This document shows positions 26,720 through 38,719 of a stretch of DNA of 64,000 nucleotides, piece after piece. Each line of letters starts with the position of its first letter. Positions within the stretch are counted from its first letter, which is position 1. Position numbers and translations under genes: made by a program. The notes below the pieces were generated by a model that was not told where the DNA came from, did no database searches, and saw only the letters and a list, made by a program, of their open reading frames with translations. The stretch is from assembly GCF_004379255.2 (NCBI RefSeq), contig NC_056039.1:6020501-6084500 (forward strand), given 5' to 3'. Origin of the DNA: Salvia splendens (Eukaryota > Streptophyta > Magnoliopsida > Lamiales > Lamiaceae).

Positions 26720-27440
26720 CACTTGTTCAACTATGATTCCCCCTCTCTCTCACAACTCATTAATAGGCAAAAAATATCACAGATAAATGAAAACAGAGCT
26801 CCAATGCAAGAGTTATAAAGTGTTTAGGCAGCCGGCCAGTTTTGTCATTACCATTATCTTTTAAACATTCATAAATCAACCAACTATATGCAAAGGACAA
26901 AATCTTCCAACCAACTATGGTCAGGTTAGGTTCCTATTTTGTCACAATGATGAACAATTCTCCACCATTTTATTGTACTAGTTAGGCTACCTAATTTGGG
27001 AGATGATTCATTTCAAAACTTTTCTTAAAGTGAGGACAGAGAATTATATCAGTTCATAAATACATTAATATTAGTTCACATCACAAAAATATAGTATATT
27101 TAGCTATTGACTCAATATCAATTCGTTGATTCATGAATATCAGTTTTTGACTCAATATATAAAGAACTGAACCACCCCCTACCTAATATGTGATGTCACT
27201 TGTTCCAAATGCTAGTACTTAGGTATCATACGTACGATGTCATATGATAAACGCGACGGGCACTGATGTTAGCAAGCTGTATGGTGAAAGAAGCCGTGTT
27301 TAGACTAAAAATGGGGCCATTAAGAAACAAGTCTAAGAAACCATAACTCCAAACAAATGGAATCAACAATGGAGAATTAGTGTTACATTTTCAAGAGTGG
27401 AACAAGAAATAGAATGAGTAAAGAGAGCTTCAAACTCTAA
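26720..27440. other. Intergenic DNA, promoter side of the CXE15-like gene
   Basis: No reading frame or transposon end is recognised. An imperfect inverted or repeated motif, CTCAATAT, occurs near 27109 and 27152. The right part is likely the 3' UTR of the neighbouring zinc-finger protein gene. Confidence 0.4.
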
Positions 27441-27447
27441 TTAGGCG

Positions 27448-28632
27448 TTATAGTCGCTTGGAATAACCCGATCCTCCACACTTCTTGCAGAGTATCAATC
27501 CTGTCATCAAATTTCATCACAAAATTACAAGTAATTTCAGTTTGCATTGACAAAAAAAACAAAGGAGCTTAAATCAATCTTGAAGCTAAAACAGAAACAT
27601 AAACAGATAATGGTAGAAGCATTAATACCTGCACCCTTGCACACTTTACAATCTACAAGCCCTGTCTCAACCTTCATCTTACCATCGTTGCAGAACACAC
27701 ATTTTGTTCCACCTATGGTCATCAAACACCAGTATATTATCATCAATGGCACACTTAACTAAGGTTAAGGACAAGCCTCGTTGAAATCTATACGACAAAA
27801 AAAAGTCCTATGAAAGACATGACAGGAGGAAAAAGAGTACTCTGTCTAAGAATGAAACAAGAAGAGTACAATCCCATGAAACACAAGATGCAAATGGGCA
27901 TGTTTACTTATGTCTAATCTTATCTCTTGTATGGTTGCCCTTTATCTAAAAAAACCGCATGTGACTAATGTAATCCTACACAAATTATGTTTTGGTCATA
28001 TTGTTATTTTGTTTAACAACTAATGAAAGTATTTGGAAAGTAGAATTACAAATTTGAATCCATCAACATTACAAAAAAATATAGCACAAAAAAACAAGTG
28101 TGATTGGTGATTTCAGTTGTTTTAAACAGATTATTAAGAGACTTGTGAAAGAGTTGGAAAGAAAGAAATACCATTTCCAGCACATCTTTCACAAGGTACA
28201 GGATCTCCCTGCATGCAGAAAAATCTCAGAATTTATCAACAAGCACATAAATTTTTACTTTGAATTATCTCTAAGAGTGTAGCATTGATTGAAAGGTAAA
28301 AAAGTAAAATCAATTATTACCTTGAGACCAAGAAGGAGGGAGAGAGAAATGGCGACCAAAACACTAACAGTGACCAAGAAAGTCTGGGTGTCAACTATAG
28401 GCGGCGAGTCGATTCCGGTGAAGAGCAAAATGGGGTGGGTTGAAATGGTGGGCTCATACTGATGATGGAATTTGCTCAATTTTGAATTATATGACAACGC
28501 TGGGATTTCTGAGTTTGGGTGATGACAAGGAAAGAATAAAGTAGAAGGAGGAGGAGAAGAAGAAGAAGAAGAAGAAGGAGACGGTGATGAGAGGGAAAGT
28601 GGCGGCGCCGGCGGTGGTGCTGCTGCAGCCAT
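27448..28632 (-). CDS. Plastid-targeted DnaJ-type cysteine-rich zinc-finger membrane protein
   Basis: Four exons (28632-28321, 28208-28172, 27712-27629, 27500-27448) join in frame to 161 residues. The start is the ATG at 28632 ([20 protein letters not shown]); upstream frame has no ATG. The first 60 residues are Ser/Pro-rich and lack acidic residues, as in chloroplast transit peptides. One hydrophobic segment follows, around [19 protein letters not shown] (about residues 84-102). The C-terminal 55 residues carry four CxxC pairs: CERC, CVFC, CKVC and CKKC, three of them followed by glycine-rich turns as in the DnaJ zinc finger. No J domain is present. Small plant proteins of this kind (for example BSD2, LQY1, PSA2) help fold or repair photosynthetic complexes by thiol-disulphide or chaperone chemistry. 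Which of these it resembles most I cannot tell, so no symbol is given. Confidence 0.85.
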
Positions 28633-28896
28633 CAAGTGGATTGAGATTCTAACATGTGGAGCTCCTAGCTTCGTTTCCAATTTCTTTTCTATTTTGTTTT
28701 TTTATTTTTTTCATCATTTATTTTCATCAGTAGTTTTTTGTTTGTCTTTTTTTTTTCTGTTTTAAGAAGTGGAAATATCTTTTTAGATTTGATTTATATT
28801 TCATCCAACTGAAAACAAATTAACTTGCATTTTCATTGAGACTTAGTATCGACCAAAATTAATTTAATACTCCTGCTAAAAATAGACAGTTTCTTG

Positions 28897-29394
28897 ACCC
28901 ATGGGTGGTTCGGTACGATATATCGTATCGTGAGTGTCATACCATATACCGTACTGAAAGTTACGGTATGACAAAACACCATATCGATACCGTACCGAAA
29001 ACTCGGTAAGGTAGTTTTTGATGCCGTTATCATAACTTGTTTTCGGTACACCAAACTGGGGTATGACATACCGTTATACCTATTATACCGAAAAAAAAAA
29101 TCTATTATACCCAAGATATGAAAAAAACAATTCTATTTTTTATTTTTGTATAAAAGAGAATTCTATTTTTAAATTTTAGTATAAATATGTGTTTATATAT
29201 ATAATACTAATAAATCGGTATACCGGTATACCGAAGCGTCGGTATATATCGATGATTCGGTATCCATGGTATACCGCAGTATAGGAAATCTAATACCGTT
29301 ACCATACCGAAAACTACGGTATACCGAAAAATCGGTATTTTTTCGGTACAATAAGTCCGGTATTATGGGATTTCGGTATAATTCCTCAGCCCTA
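28897..29394. mobile_element. hAT-like MITE with many CGGTAT subterminal motifs
   Basis: About 500 bp are densely filled with both orientations of ATACCG/CGGTAT, the kind of subterminal repeat bound by hAT transposases. The right end reads CAGCCCTA (its complement TAGGGCTG is a hAT-type terminus). The left end, near GGGTGGTTCGGTA, is more decayed. Flanks GTTTCTTG (28889-28896) and GTTTCTTC (29395-29402) form an 8-bp target duplication with one mismatch. The reading frames in it are by-products of the repeats. Confidence 0.65.
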
Positions 29395-29404
29395 GTTTCT
29401 TCAT

Positions 29405-30585
29405 CCCTCCATCAAAAAAATACTCCATATATTTCAATTAAAACACTACCAATTATGTTAGTTCTACGTTTAACCAATACTACTACCACTTATTAATTTT
29501 ATTTTCTTTTTCTTTTAAACTTTACTAATTTTATTATTAAAATGCATGTCTTTCATCAATGAAAATATTTTCACTGAACGAAGAGAATATAATTGTTTTC
29601 AGTGCGTGGAACTAACATTCTTAACCCCAAAATTCTATATCATTAGTATCTCAAAAATTAATTCATTTTAAGTAAAAAATGAAAAATAGGGGAGTACGTC
29701 TTTTTTATAGTATTATATTTTTCTCTTATTATTTTCCTAAAATAAATTATTAAAAGAAGCATCCCACCTACAGTGTGACGGAAGTATTATAGATTAATAG
29801 GAGTATTTTGATTGTACGTGTTTAAATTCAGATTTTTGCAATGAATTTTATGCAATTGTGTAAACTCCTAACGTTAATGTTGATTTCTTTATCTTGTTAT
29901 CTAGCAATTACTACCAGAAAAGCAAACAGCCAAAGGCGTATTATTTTCAATTTGCATATTAACAAGTTTATTATCCCATTCAACTCCCGCAGTAAAGTAG
30001 AGAGAAAAATCTGAAAGCTAAATAAAAATAGGAGATAACACAACAATTAGCACAATAAAATTATACTCTGAAATCAAGTTCAATGGTAGTCGTACAACAT
30101 CAAAAGCTCTTGATTCTGCTCCTCTTTTCCTACTAGTTTTATACACATGACATGACATGACATGGCCCCATATTTTTTATTCACAACCAGAAATATACAT
30201 CTTACAATTGAAACCAAAATCTTGACGACCCTTTCTACAGCGCTAGCATATACACAGGCCAAAATTTCGTTCTAAGACCTACGAATCAACAAAATTTACT
30301 AATCGAACCATCATCTGATGGAAACCATGGTATATTCAGACAACAACCGAGCATCCATCTGGAGAGATCTCATATACTAACATCTGCTGAAGAGCTTGCA
30401 GCACCGGTTTTTCAGAATCTGAAATGCATTTCTTAATCAATCTGTGGTATGCATTTCTAAACTGTAAAACGCATTTCTGACTCGATTTTTGGTTACGGGT
30501 GTCCTCCGAAATCTTTGGCATGAAAGGAGAAAGAAGTGCCTCTGGTAGTTACAAAACTCGACCACTCCAGAATCTTGTTCCATTA
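29405..30585. other. Intergenic DNA, with a possible 3' UTR on the right
   Basis: AT-rich DNA without a recognisable gene. Positions 29690-29815 contain short Stowaway-like words (GGGAGTACGTC, TGACGGAAGTATTA) that may be a decayed MITE. From about 30060 the sequence may be the former 3' UTR of the UBP12/13-like remnant. Confidence 0.35.
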
Positions 30586-32363
30586 CCCTCTTAATTGTAT
30601 ATCTTCATGGATGGTCGACGATGCTGAAAAAGATTTGGTAACCACAGATATTAGTGCAACCTATCCACAGCATCCAAGAACAAGTTGTACACCATAGCAA
30701 CTCCAATTTATGGCAATATCATAGATTCATAAGCAAAAAACAACACTTCTTTTTAAGAACTACTACTACTTGTAAAACCGAAATGGGAGGTTGTTAATGA
30801 GGGTTCAATTTATGGTCCGTCAAGCGCCCCATATGCATACATGGAACATATATACACTCACGCATATAATGCATGTATGTCATCTTCATACCAACCTTTT
30901 CTACTTTTAGGGACCTTCTTAATATGGGAGAGGTGGAGTGGGAAAAAATACACCTATATCATTATTGTTTTTGTTTTTATTATATGTAGAATATGTTAAG
31001 AAAAAAAACTAAATACTACTACAGAGAGAAAATAAATATGAACTGCTGACCTTAAAACAGATTTGAAACCAAACCACAACACATTTTAAGGTGTTTGAAC
31101 TCAACTCATATTTTTTATGTTAACAGAAAATAAATATATATACTATCTTCCTTATAGTTATTTATCATATTTTTTATGTTAACAGAAAATAATAAAGATT
31201 GAAATATCAATACTCAAATATCTATAGTTTGATATGGAGTACTTGGTAATTAAAGGTTTACATAATATACTAGTATTCATAAAATTCAACAACAAATTTT
31301 CAAGGAAAACGAGAACAAATTCTTATATGCTTATGTTTAGAAGAAAACTCAACACTTACTTAGGTCCTTACACGCTAGTTGATACTATTAACATAATAAT
31401 AATAATAATAAAGAATATAATAAGAAGAATAATAATCATAATTAAATCAAAATATATTTATAGTAAGTGGGCTGCTAGACAATATTTTCCAAAACTTGGA
31501 AAGAATCGTGGCTTTTTGCAAGTGTGTATATACTTATGTAGATCTTAAAGCAAGAATCTAATATGTTGAAGGAATCGATAAATATTATCCAAAACTTTAC
31601 AGAGTTTATATGAAACTTAGGTAACTGACTGAGAATTGGCGTAGAAAAAGCAAACAAGTGCTGGTCCAGAATACCTGATTAGCGGCAAGAGGCCTTTTGT
31701 GTTCCAGCCCAAGATACTGCTCCCAAATATACATGCTGCTTGACTGCTGGCCCGAGACTCAGGAGAATAAATACGAACATTATGAGATGTTGGCTCATCT
31801 TAACAATATAATATCAGTGGATGCACAACAGAGAAATGAGAGGTTTTTTTTTTCCTTTTTGATTCTGTGTGTGTGTAAGGAGAGCGAGAGGGAGAGGGAG
31901 AGTGTGCATAAGATAGAAAAAGAGACCTGGAATCGAGAAAACAAAATCTCTGAATCATCTAGGTACTCGGTCCGATCTCGTGAAACAAAAGCAAATTTCC
32001 ACTGGCAAAAAACAAGACAAGACCAAGGGGCTCAACAGTTAAGGGTTAGAATCACTCAAGACCTTAATGGAATTAGTTCTCAGGCATACAACCTTAGAGA
32101 ACTCTTCATCTGATACTTGTAACTTTTTCTGAACACGAATCTTGACATTAGCTAAAATCTCGAATGGCCAATAGAAAGGGCTCACCATCTGCCACAAACA
32201 AAGTGAAATATTGTGATAACAAATAACAAGGCATCAAAGTGCATCTTCTTGAGCCATTATCCCAAGCATGGAGCGGCTCAAAAGTCAAATCATAAGCATC
32301 GACTACAACACATGCATGGATGAGTATGTAATGCACCCAACCATCAAACACACTCACACACAT

Positions 32364-32385
32364 GGGGGGGGGGGGGGAGAGAGAG
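32364..32385. repeat. Poly-G run followed by a GA repeat
   Basis: About 14 consecutive G residues are followed by a short GA microsatellite, inside the UBP12/13 remnant. Such runs are length-unstable and prone to sequencing error. Confidence 0.85.
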
Positions 32386-33390
32386 AACCTCTTCTGCCTG
32401 TAAAGCCCCATAGTTGTCATTTATACTTTCTATCTTTTCACCTGAAGGAAATATCTGAAAAGAAGTCCCTTTTTAGTAAGTAGTAGTACAATATTACTTT
32501 CTGATACATCAAGGATATGATGTAATTAACAAACCAAAAAAGCAGCTTCTTGATCTTTAGTCCATCTGGCAGCCTATGCCAGATGATTCAGATCACACAC
32601 CAGACACCGGGCAGTTCTAGGTAAAAATCTAACCCAAACTAACAAAATTAATCTGATTGTTTCAAAGTCCTTAAAGTTCACCTTTCATCACAGTCACCTA
32701 CCAGGCACCAGCTTAATGCCACTTACATAATTCCCTGCTAGTTTCCAATTTATAAAAAGCATGAAGCAACATATATTTTGTATAGAATGATAATTGAACG
32801 TTTTTCTTCAACTATAAACATACTTCTCCAACTTCTTAGAATATGTGGTAATGTCTTCATTAAAAATGACTCACCAATCAAGTTAAACATCCAAACCTTG
32901 TGTGAAATGTGAACATGGTCCTCAAAATTTTAGTAAAGACAAACTAGTGATTAGGTTGTAACTAAACAATAGTACATTTCTACCGATTTTGTTACTAATA
33001 TAATCAAGGGATAACTGTCTTAAAAGTCACCAACTTTGCCCGAATTCCGGTTTTTTCCACGAGCTTTAAAATTGGCGTATAAAGTCACGAACTTTGCATT
33101 TAGTCTGGTATTTCCCAACCCGACCCGACCCTGTGTTTTCCGGCAACTCAAAATCCTATGTGGCATGCCTGAATATTGACGTGTCCGGCATCGGAAAATC
33201 GTAAAACGACGTCGTTTCTAACCCCTAAAACGACGTCGTTTTACGCAGCTGCTCTTCTTCCCTTCCTCCGCCAGCCTTCTTCCTTCCTTCCTCCGCCAGC
33301 CCTCTTCCTCCCTTCCTCCGTCAGCCCTCTTCCTCCCTTCCTCCGCCACATCCCCACCCCTGCCATCGTCAACAGCCCTGGTGGAGATAC

Positions 33391-33508
33391 AAGGCCATAA
33401 ACAATAAATCGCAGCCGCAATTCCGGCGATTATCCCAATTGTTCCAACAATGGCAAAAACCAACAAACTTCGCCGCAAACCTCTTGAAGGGGAGCGATCG
33501 ACGACCAC
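33391..33508 (-). pseudogene. Captured fragment encoding a receptor-like transmembrane segment
   Basis: The minus-strand frame reads GLRRSLLVFAIVGTIGIIAG followed by IAAAIYCLWPC: a basic stop, a hydrophobic span and a YCLW end. From memory this resembles the transmembrane segment of CRINKLY4-related receptor kinases, but I could not check this. It begins without its own ATG and runs into low-complexity Arg/Glu-rich sequence, so it is a fragment rather than a gene. Confidence 0.45.
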
Positions 33509-33711
33509 AGACGGCTGCAGAAATGGGGGAATTGAGGCTGCGAAATCGCAATTGCCGCAAATGTGGCCATTTCCGGAACAGAGAATTCCAGAAGCCGGTG
33601 TTTTTTAATTTTGTGTGTTAACTGTTAAATTCAGCTCCTCATAAACCCTAATTCTTCCATTAATGGCGATTTTGGAAACAAATTCATAGCTCAAGCTTCA
33701 ATCTTCCGCCC

Positions 33712-33942
33712 ATGGCGGCCACAATTCTCCGCCGCACTCTAATCTCCTTCTACTCCGCCAACAATTCCTCACTCCTGCTCAAATCTCATTTCTCTGCCTC
33801 CCCCTATTTCTCAACCACCGCCACAAATCCGCCGTTAGACCACCTCAATGTCACCAAGTTCGTAATCGACGACCACCGCCTCTCCCCGGAGACGGCGGCG
33901 CAGATCGCCTCAGGAACCAAAAGGCCGCCGATTCAATCTTAA
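33712..33942 (+). pseudogene. Captured 5' gene fragment, mTERF-like presequence
   Basis: An ATG-started frame of 76 residues begins MAATILRRTLISFYSANNSS and continues with a Ser/Thr-rich, Arg-containing organelle-targeting style leader, then VTKFVIDDHRLSPETAAQIAS. The LSPETA pattern matches the start of the first helix repeat in plant mTERF proteins. It stops at 33942 and is followed by T-rich filler, so only the 5' part was captured. It could be expressed as a small mitochondrial peptide, but nothing shows that it is. Confidence 0.5.
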
Positions 33943-33944
33943 TT

Positions 33945-34265
33945 TTGTGTTTTTAAGAAATATTTTTTAAGTTTTTAAATTTTTTAATTTTGTGTTTTAA
34001 GTTTTTTTAAAGTTTTTTAATTTTGTGTTTTAAGTTTTTTAATTTTGTGTTTTAAGTTTTTGTGTTTTAAGTTTTAAGTTTTAAGTTTTTAAAGTTTTTT
34101 TAAGTTTTTTGGAGTAATTGTTTTAAGTTTTTTTTTTATTTTGTGTTTTAAGTTTTTTAAAATTTGAAGTTTTTTAATTTTTTAATGTTGTGTTTTAAGT
34201 TTTTCAAAGTTTTTTCTATTTTTTGAATTTTGTTTTTTAAATTTATTTCTTTAATTTTTTTCACA
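33945..34265. repeat. T-rich low-complexity tandem repeat
   Basis: Variable copies of a word close to TTTTGTGTTTTAAG are repeated with insertions over about 320 bp, inside the MULE at 33008. Confidence 0.8.
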
Positions 34266-35736
34266 GTCACTACATGATGTCCATGTAAGCGGCCACGAGA
34301 CGCCACATCATTTAAAAACGACACGTCAGCTCACCATTTCGCCGGAAAAACAATCATGGGAAATCGGCGACTAAATGCAAAGTTCGTGACTTTATACGCC
34401 AATTTTAAAGCTCGTGGAAAAAACCGGAATTCAGGCAAAGTTGGTGACTTTTAAGGCAGTTATCCCTATAATCAAATAAGGACAAAGAATTAAATACAAA
34501 TAATGAAGATGGGAGCTGAAGACCTTGTAGATCTTGTGGGCGAATACATCCAGCAATCTGAGTTCTGCATCAGGACGAGACAGCAATATCAGTCAAAGTA
34601 ACACCAAAAAACAAATAATCCTAGGTCCGTGAAGAAAGAAATCCCAAAGATGAATCACAGTGATATGTTGATGCAATGAAGCATCATCACGATCATCAAG
34701 CAAATCAGCCACAGTGCTATCCTTAGACCGTCTTATAGTGTTAATTTCCATCTAGAAATCAGAAAGTGTAGGAGAATAATTATTTTGTCAAACAAATAGC
34801 ACAACTAATTTACTAACTCAAACTAGAATATACTTTATCGTTTGTTCCATGACGGAAAGCCACTCTAAGCGTTTTTAAGCCTTCCAATTCTGGAAGAGGT
34901 ATATCCAGGACTTCATAGTACAATATATCAGAAACCTGACCAAAACAATAACTATTCAATATTTCAGATAGTAAACATGTCAACTCAGACTCTTAGCCTT
35001 AATGTTAAATGATACTACTACCTGATTGTAATGCTGCAACATATCTAGCAAAGTATCTACTCCTCTATACTTTATAGGATGAGGTTTAGGTTGTTGGGTG
35101 AATGAATTGCATGACGTGAGTCTAATTTTAGAAGGATCATTTGATCCATGTCGGCAAGCCACTTTTTCTACAACTTCATCATATGTGTTACTCAAGTTTC
35201 GAAAATTCCTTAAAGAAAAAGTCCCAAAAAATTATTTTTAATTTAAATCGTTTTTTCCATGCTTGATCAATATTGTTTGAATTTTGATTCTTCGTTGTTT
35301 AGCCAAGCTTATTTATATTTAGAGCAAAATTCCAAGAAGAAATGAACAAAACTATTTTAAGTATCTTCGATTTCATGTTTAATTCGTAGTTTTCCTTACC
35401 TTTTTAGCTACTTTATGTGTATCAGGTCACAAGTCCGCCACAAAAATTTAGTCAATGTTTTCACCCACTAGATATAGTAGAGAATTGCACTATATGCTCA
35501 AAATGGATAATTGACTTAAACAACTCATGCAAATCTATCCTTAAATAATGCATTAAAAGAAATTTGGACTTCATATAAAAACTTTGGGCCTCAATCCATA
35601 GCAGCCCAGTGACAGGCCCACTGACTAAGTACGGTCTTCAATATTCGTTTTCTCCGTACTAATTCAATTTAGGGTTAGATTTTTCGAACCTATGCACTGA
35701 TTTCAATTCCCCATTCGCCGGGAATTGAATCCAGTA

Positions 35737-38528
35737 ATGGGAAGGAGAGCAAGTTCGAAAGCGGCGAAGCCGGAGGAATATTCGTCGGAAGAAGACAGCA
35801 GAAAGCGGAAATCCTCAATCGAAGCGGTGAGCGATGATGATGATGCCGAGGCTAACGAAGATCTCACCCTCAAAATCGTTCAGAAATCCATGCAGCGAGC
35901 CGCCAAGAATGATCCCCATGGAGACGGCATTGCGGAAGTAGTTGAGAATTTGAAGGAAGAGCGGAGCAAGAAAGGGAAGAAGAAGAGGAAAAAGTGCAAG
36001 GAGGCTGAGCTTAATGGAGATGCCGTAAGCATTGAGTCGAACTTGATTTATTTGAAAGTTGTTTACTGGTTAGTTTTTCTAAGTTCTTGCTTAGTCACTT
36101 ATTCAGGTAATTTGTGTCATGTTGTCAGGTAACAAATGAAATAGATGCGGGGTTTAGAGATTTCTGCGGTGAATTGTTTCTGGTATATTACTGCTATTAG
36201 TTAACTTGAAGCAATATTGCTTGGCATAGTTTGGTGTGCTGATTATGATTCATGTTTGTATTCATACAATGGGGAATTATTATGGACTAAAATTATTATA
36301 CTACTGGATATGTCCCTCTGATGTGATTGGGTGAATGTAATTATTTTCTCTTGTTAAAAGTAGCCCAGCTAGAATCGTAAAATATTCTCTTTTCTTTCTT
36401 TTATTATTTAGGTGGATAAAGTTCAGGAGAACGAAGTGGATAAAGTTCAGGAGAATGAGGAACCAAAGATTGACAACACTGCCGAGGTTGCTAATATAGC
36501 AGTTGAAACCAATCCTGTGGAAGTGTCAGATAATGCTGTCCTGAGGAAACTTCTTGTGAGTTTTCGTAACTTGTGCACAGGCATTGTCTTTGAGATAAGC
36601 GACCACTCCTTTATGTTTGTTTTTGTGATCTCAGCGGGGGCCAAGGTACTTTGATCCTCCTGATAACAATTGGGGTGCTTGCTATAATTGTGGCGAAGAG
36701 GGCCACAGGACTGCCAACTGTACTTCAGCTAGGAGAAAGAAACCTTGCTTTGTTTGTGGGAGTTTTGAACACAATGCAAAACAATGTAACAAGGTATATA
36801 CTCAAGCAAACTACTTATTTGCACTGGCTTGATGACAAAATTTGTGCTTTATTGTCTGGATTATTCAAGTGGTTTTATACTGTGGCTAGATGGAAAATAA
36901 GTGCATTTGATTTCTTTCTCATTTGATTAGTTGACTTCATTCTTAGGTTTTGTGTTCGTGTACTTTGGATGGATTTCCAATTTACCGGTTCTATATGAAT
37001 GAAAATTCGGGAATTTGGTGTTTGAAACATAACGCCCAATTTCAGTCAGTCTGTTTTTTTTGTGAAAAGCATTGTGACTTAAGAAATCGTGTCTTTGGAA
37101 GGATATTGTTTGGTTTTAAATTTTATTCTATCTCCTTTAATTACACAGGGGCGAGATTGCTTTATCTGCAAACAACAGGGTCACCGTGCTAAAGATTGCC
37201 CTGAGAGGTACAAGAGTTCAAAGATATGTTTAAAATGTGGAGATTTAGGGCATGAAATGTTCTCCTGCTGGAATGACTACTGCCCAGATGATTTAAAGGT
37301 TCTCTCTCCCTTTTTCTATTTTCTCTCTCGGAAGATGAATTGCTGCATTATTATTTTGTTTTATCTTTACAGATTTTATGACACCTGAGTGGTATGCAGG
37401 AAATACAATGTTACATTTGTGGAATATATGGCCATCTTTGCTGTAAAGAATATGGTGATCCTGGGCCCAAAGAATTTTCTTGTTATAGATGTGGTCTATC
37501 TGGCCATACGGGTTTGGTAAGTTTGATATACATTAAATGCGTTTTTGGTCAGATCACGGGCATCATTGATCAAATAAGAAGGCATACCTTTATAGGCTTG
37601 AAATTTGAATCTTCATTTGGTGTAGTAGCCTTTACAGTCTAACCTATTAACAATAGTTGGCTTTTGCTTATGGAGCCAATTATGCAACACTCCAGGCTCC
37701 ATTAACTATGGCTTTTTTTGTTGCCCTTTGTGATGGGACATGAAAATTTTGGATTTATTATTACTGCTGACTGTTTCATTTGCTCATAATACCTGAATAA
37801 GTAATTAAGTATAATGTTCTGATTTTAGCTTCAGAATTCCATTTTCTGAAGTAGTTTCTGATTTCTTCAGGCTTGCTCTGGCTTCCGTAGCCATCGGGAT
37901 GCCAATGATAATGCCCCTGATAGTTCATGCTACAAGTGTGGCATAGTAGGACATTTTGCTCGCGAATGCACCAGCTCAATGAAGGTGCATCACTATGTTC
38001 CCTTTACACTACTTTCTAATCTTTCAATAATTGGTTGAGCTTGCTTATGTGACACGAGTTTCTTGGTATTTTCAGCAGGCTAGTAAGAGAAACCATGAAG
38101 CATCAACACCCAGGCACAAATCTCCAAAAAAGAAGCGGGATCGTTTGGAGACCCAATCCGTCCCGCGTGATATTGGAAAGTCACGGAAAGGGAAGAAATT
38201 CAAGGACATTGAGTTTCATTCATCTGCAAAACCAAAGCATAAAGGTGGTTGGTCTACTGAACATCCTGGAGATTATCATAGCAGTAAAAACCAAGATAAT
38301 TACTGGAGATCCCCAGCAACCCCAAGAGATAGAAAATCTCGGAATCCCTATTCAAATGGTGATTATGCATCAAGTTCTCATTCTTCCAAAAAGCCCAGGA
38401 AGATCAATTTCAATGATTCGCCGTCAAACGGGTCGAGTAGATTTCATCAACGTAGACATTCAACATCAAGATTTGGCAATAGTATCAATGGTTATGGTGG
38501 CACAGGAAGAAATGATGATTGGTGGTAG
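35737..38528 (+). CDS. CCHC zinc-knuckle protein, AIR1/2 or ZCCHC7-like (TRAMP RNA surveillance)
   Basis: Seven exons (35737-36024, 36412-36555, 36635-36793, 37149-37298, 37400-37516, 37871-37984, 38076-38528) join in frame to 474 residues. A charged N-terminus is followed by LRKLLRGPRYFDPPDNNWG and then seven CCHC knuckles at about 153-310: CYNCGEEGHRTANC, CFVCGSFEHNAKQC, CFICKQQGHRAKDC, CLKCGDLGHEMFSC, a degenerate CYICGIYGHLCC, CYRCGLSGHTGLAC (split by an intron) and CYKCGIVGHFAREC. A basic, Ser/Arg/Gly-rich tail follows. This order matches yeast Air1/2 and human ZCCHC7, the RNA-binding part of the TRAMP polyadenylation complex that feeds nuclear RNA to the exosome. The fifth degenerate knuckle is shared by plant relatives as I remember them. 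Exon 7 has a CAGCAG tandem acceptor. The start ATG at 35737 has GG at +4/+5; no in-frame ATG lies upstream. Confidence 0.9.
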
Positions 38529-38719
38529 ATGTTTTATTTCGACGAGAGGTGGATTTGGGATTGTGATGCCGGCCTAGGCCATACACAAGGCTGTTTAGGC
38601 TGTTGCGTGCAGCTGATGTTGGAGGTCTTTAGCTTTGTTTTAGCCCTCCTGCAAGAATATACAAGTGTGCTGAAAATTGCCAGCACACTCCTGCGGAAAT
38701 GGAATACTGCTTAGTGAAA

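Larger units (their letters stand above)
33008..34466. mobile_element. Pack-MULE-like element with 9-bp target duplication
   Basis: The 1459-bp element starts GGGATAACTGTCTTAAAAGT and ends with the near-exact inverse. The inverted repeats run for over 100 bp with few mismatches (blocks CACCAACTTTGCC, TTTAAAATTGGCGTATAAAG, GAACTTTGCATTTAG). Both sides carry the exact 9-bp repeat TATAATCAA (32999-33007, 34467-34475), as expected for Mutator-like insertion. It encodes no transposase. Its interior is GC-richer and coding-like (33180-33940), then strongly T-rich. It lies in the intron between two exons of the UBP12/13 remnant. The palindrome AAACGACGTCGTTT occurs near its left arm, as in the related element at 56217. 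Confidence 0.9.
30591..35195 (-). pseudogene. C-terminal remnant of a UBP12/13-type deubiquitinase
   Basis: Minus-strand pieces spell the C-terminal ubiquitin-like region of plant UBP12/UBP13 (USP7-type). An exon at 35195-35023 has TYDEVVEKVACRHG and QQPKPHPIKYRG; 34935-34827 has SDILYYEVLDIPLPELEGLK; near 34752 is EINTIRRSKDSTVADL; near 34570 is AELRLLDVFAHKIYKV; near 32195 is GEPFLLAIR; near 32000 is WKFAFVSRDRTEYLDDSEI; near 31740 is IWEQYLGLEHKRPLAANQ; the last exon 30623-30591 ends MKIYN. The N-terminal MATH domain and the Cys/His protease core are absent: upstream DNA belongs to the next gene's promoter. A frameshift with an early TAA lies near 32150-32180, the region of the REEEK-type middle exons is not found, and a 1.46-kb MULE is inserted. 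Several exon ends still have good splice sites, so decay is not very old. Catalytic deubiquitination is impossible. Confidence 0.85.

Noticed and set aside
28833..29496. Frames of 76-93 codons rich in Tyr/Arg on both strands
   Set aside because: They are translations of the ATACCG repeats in the hAT-like element.
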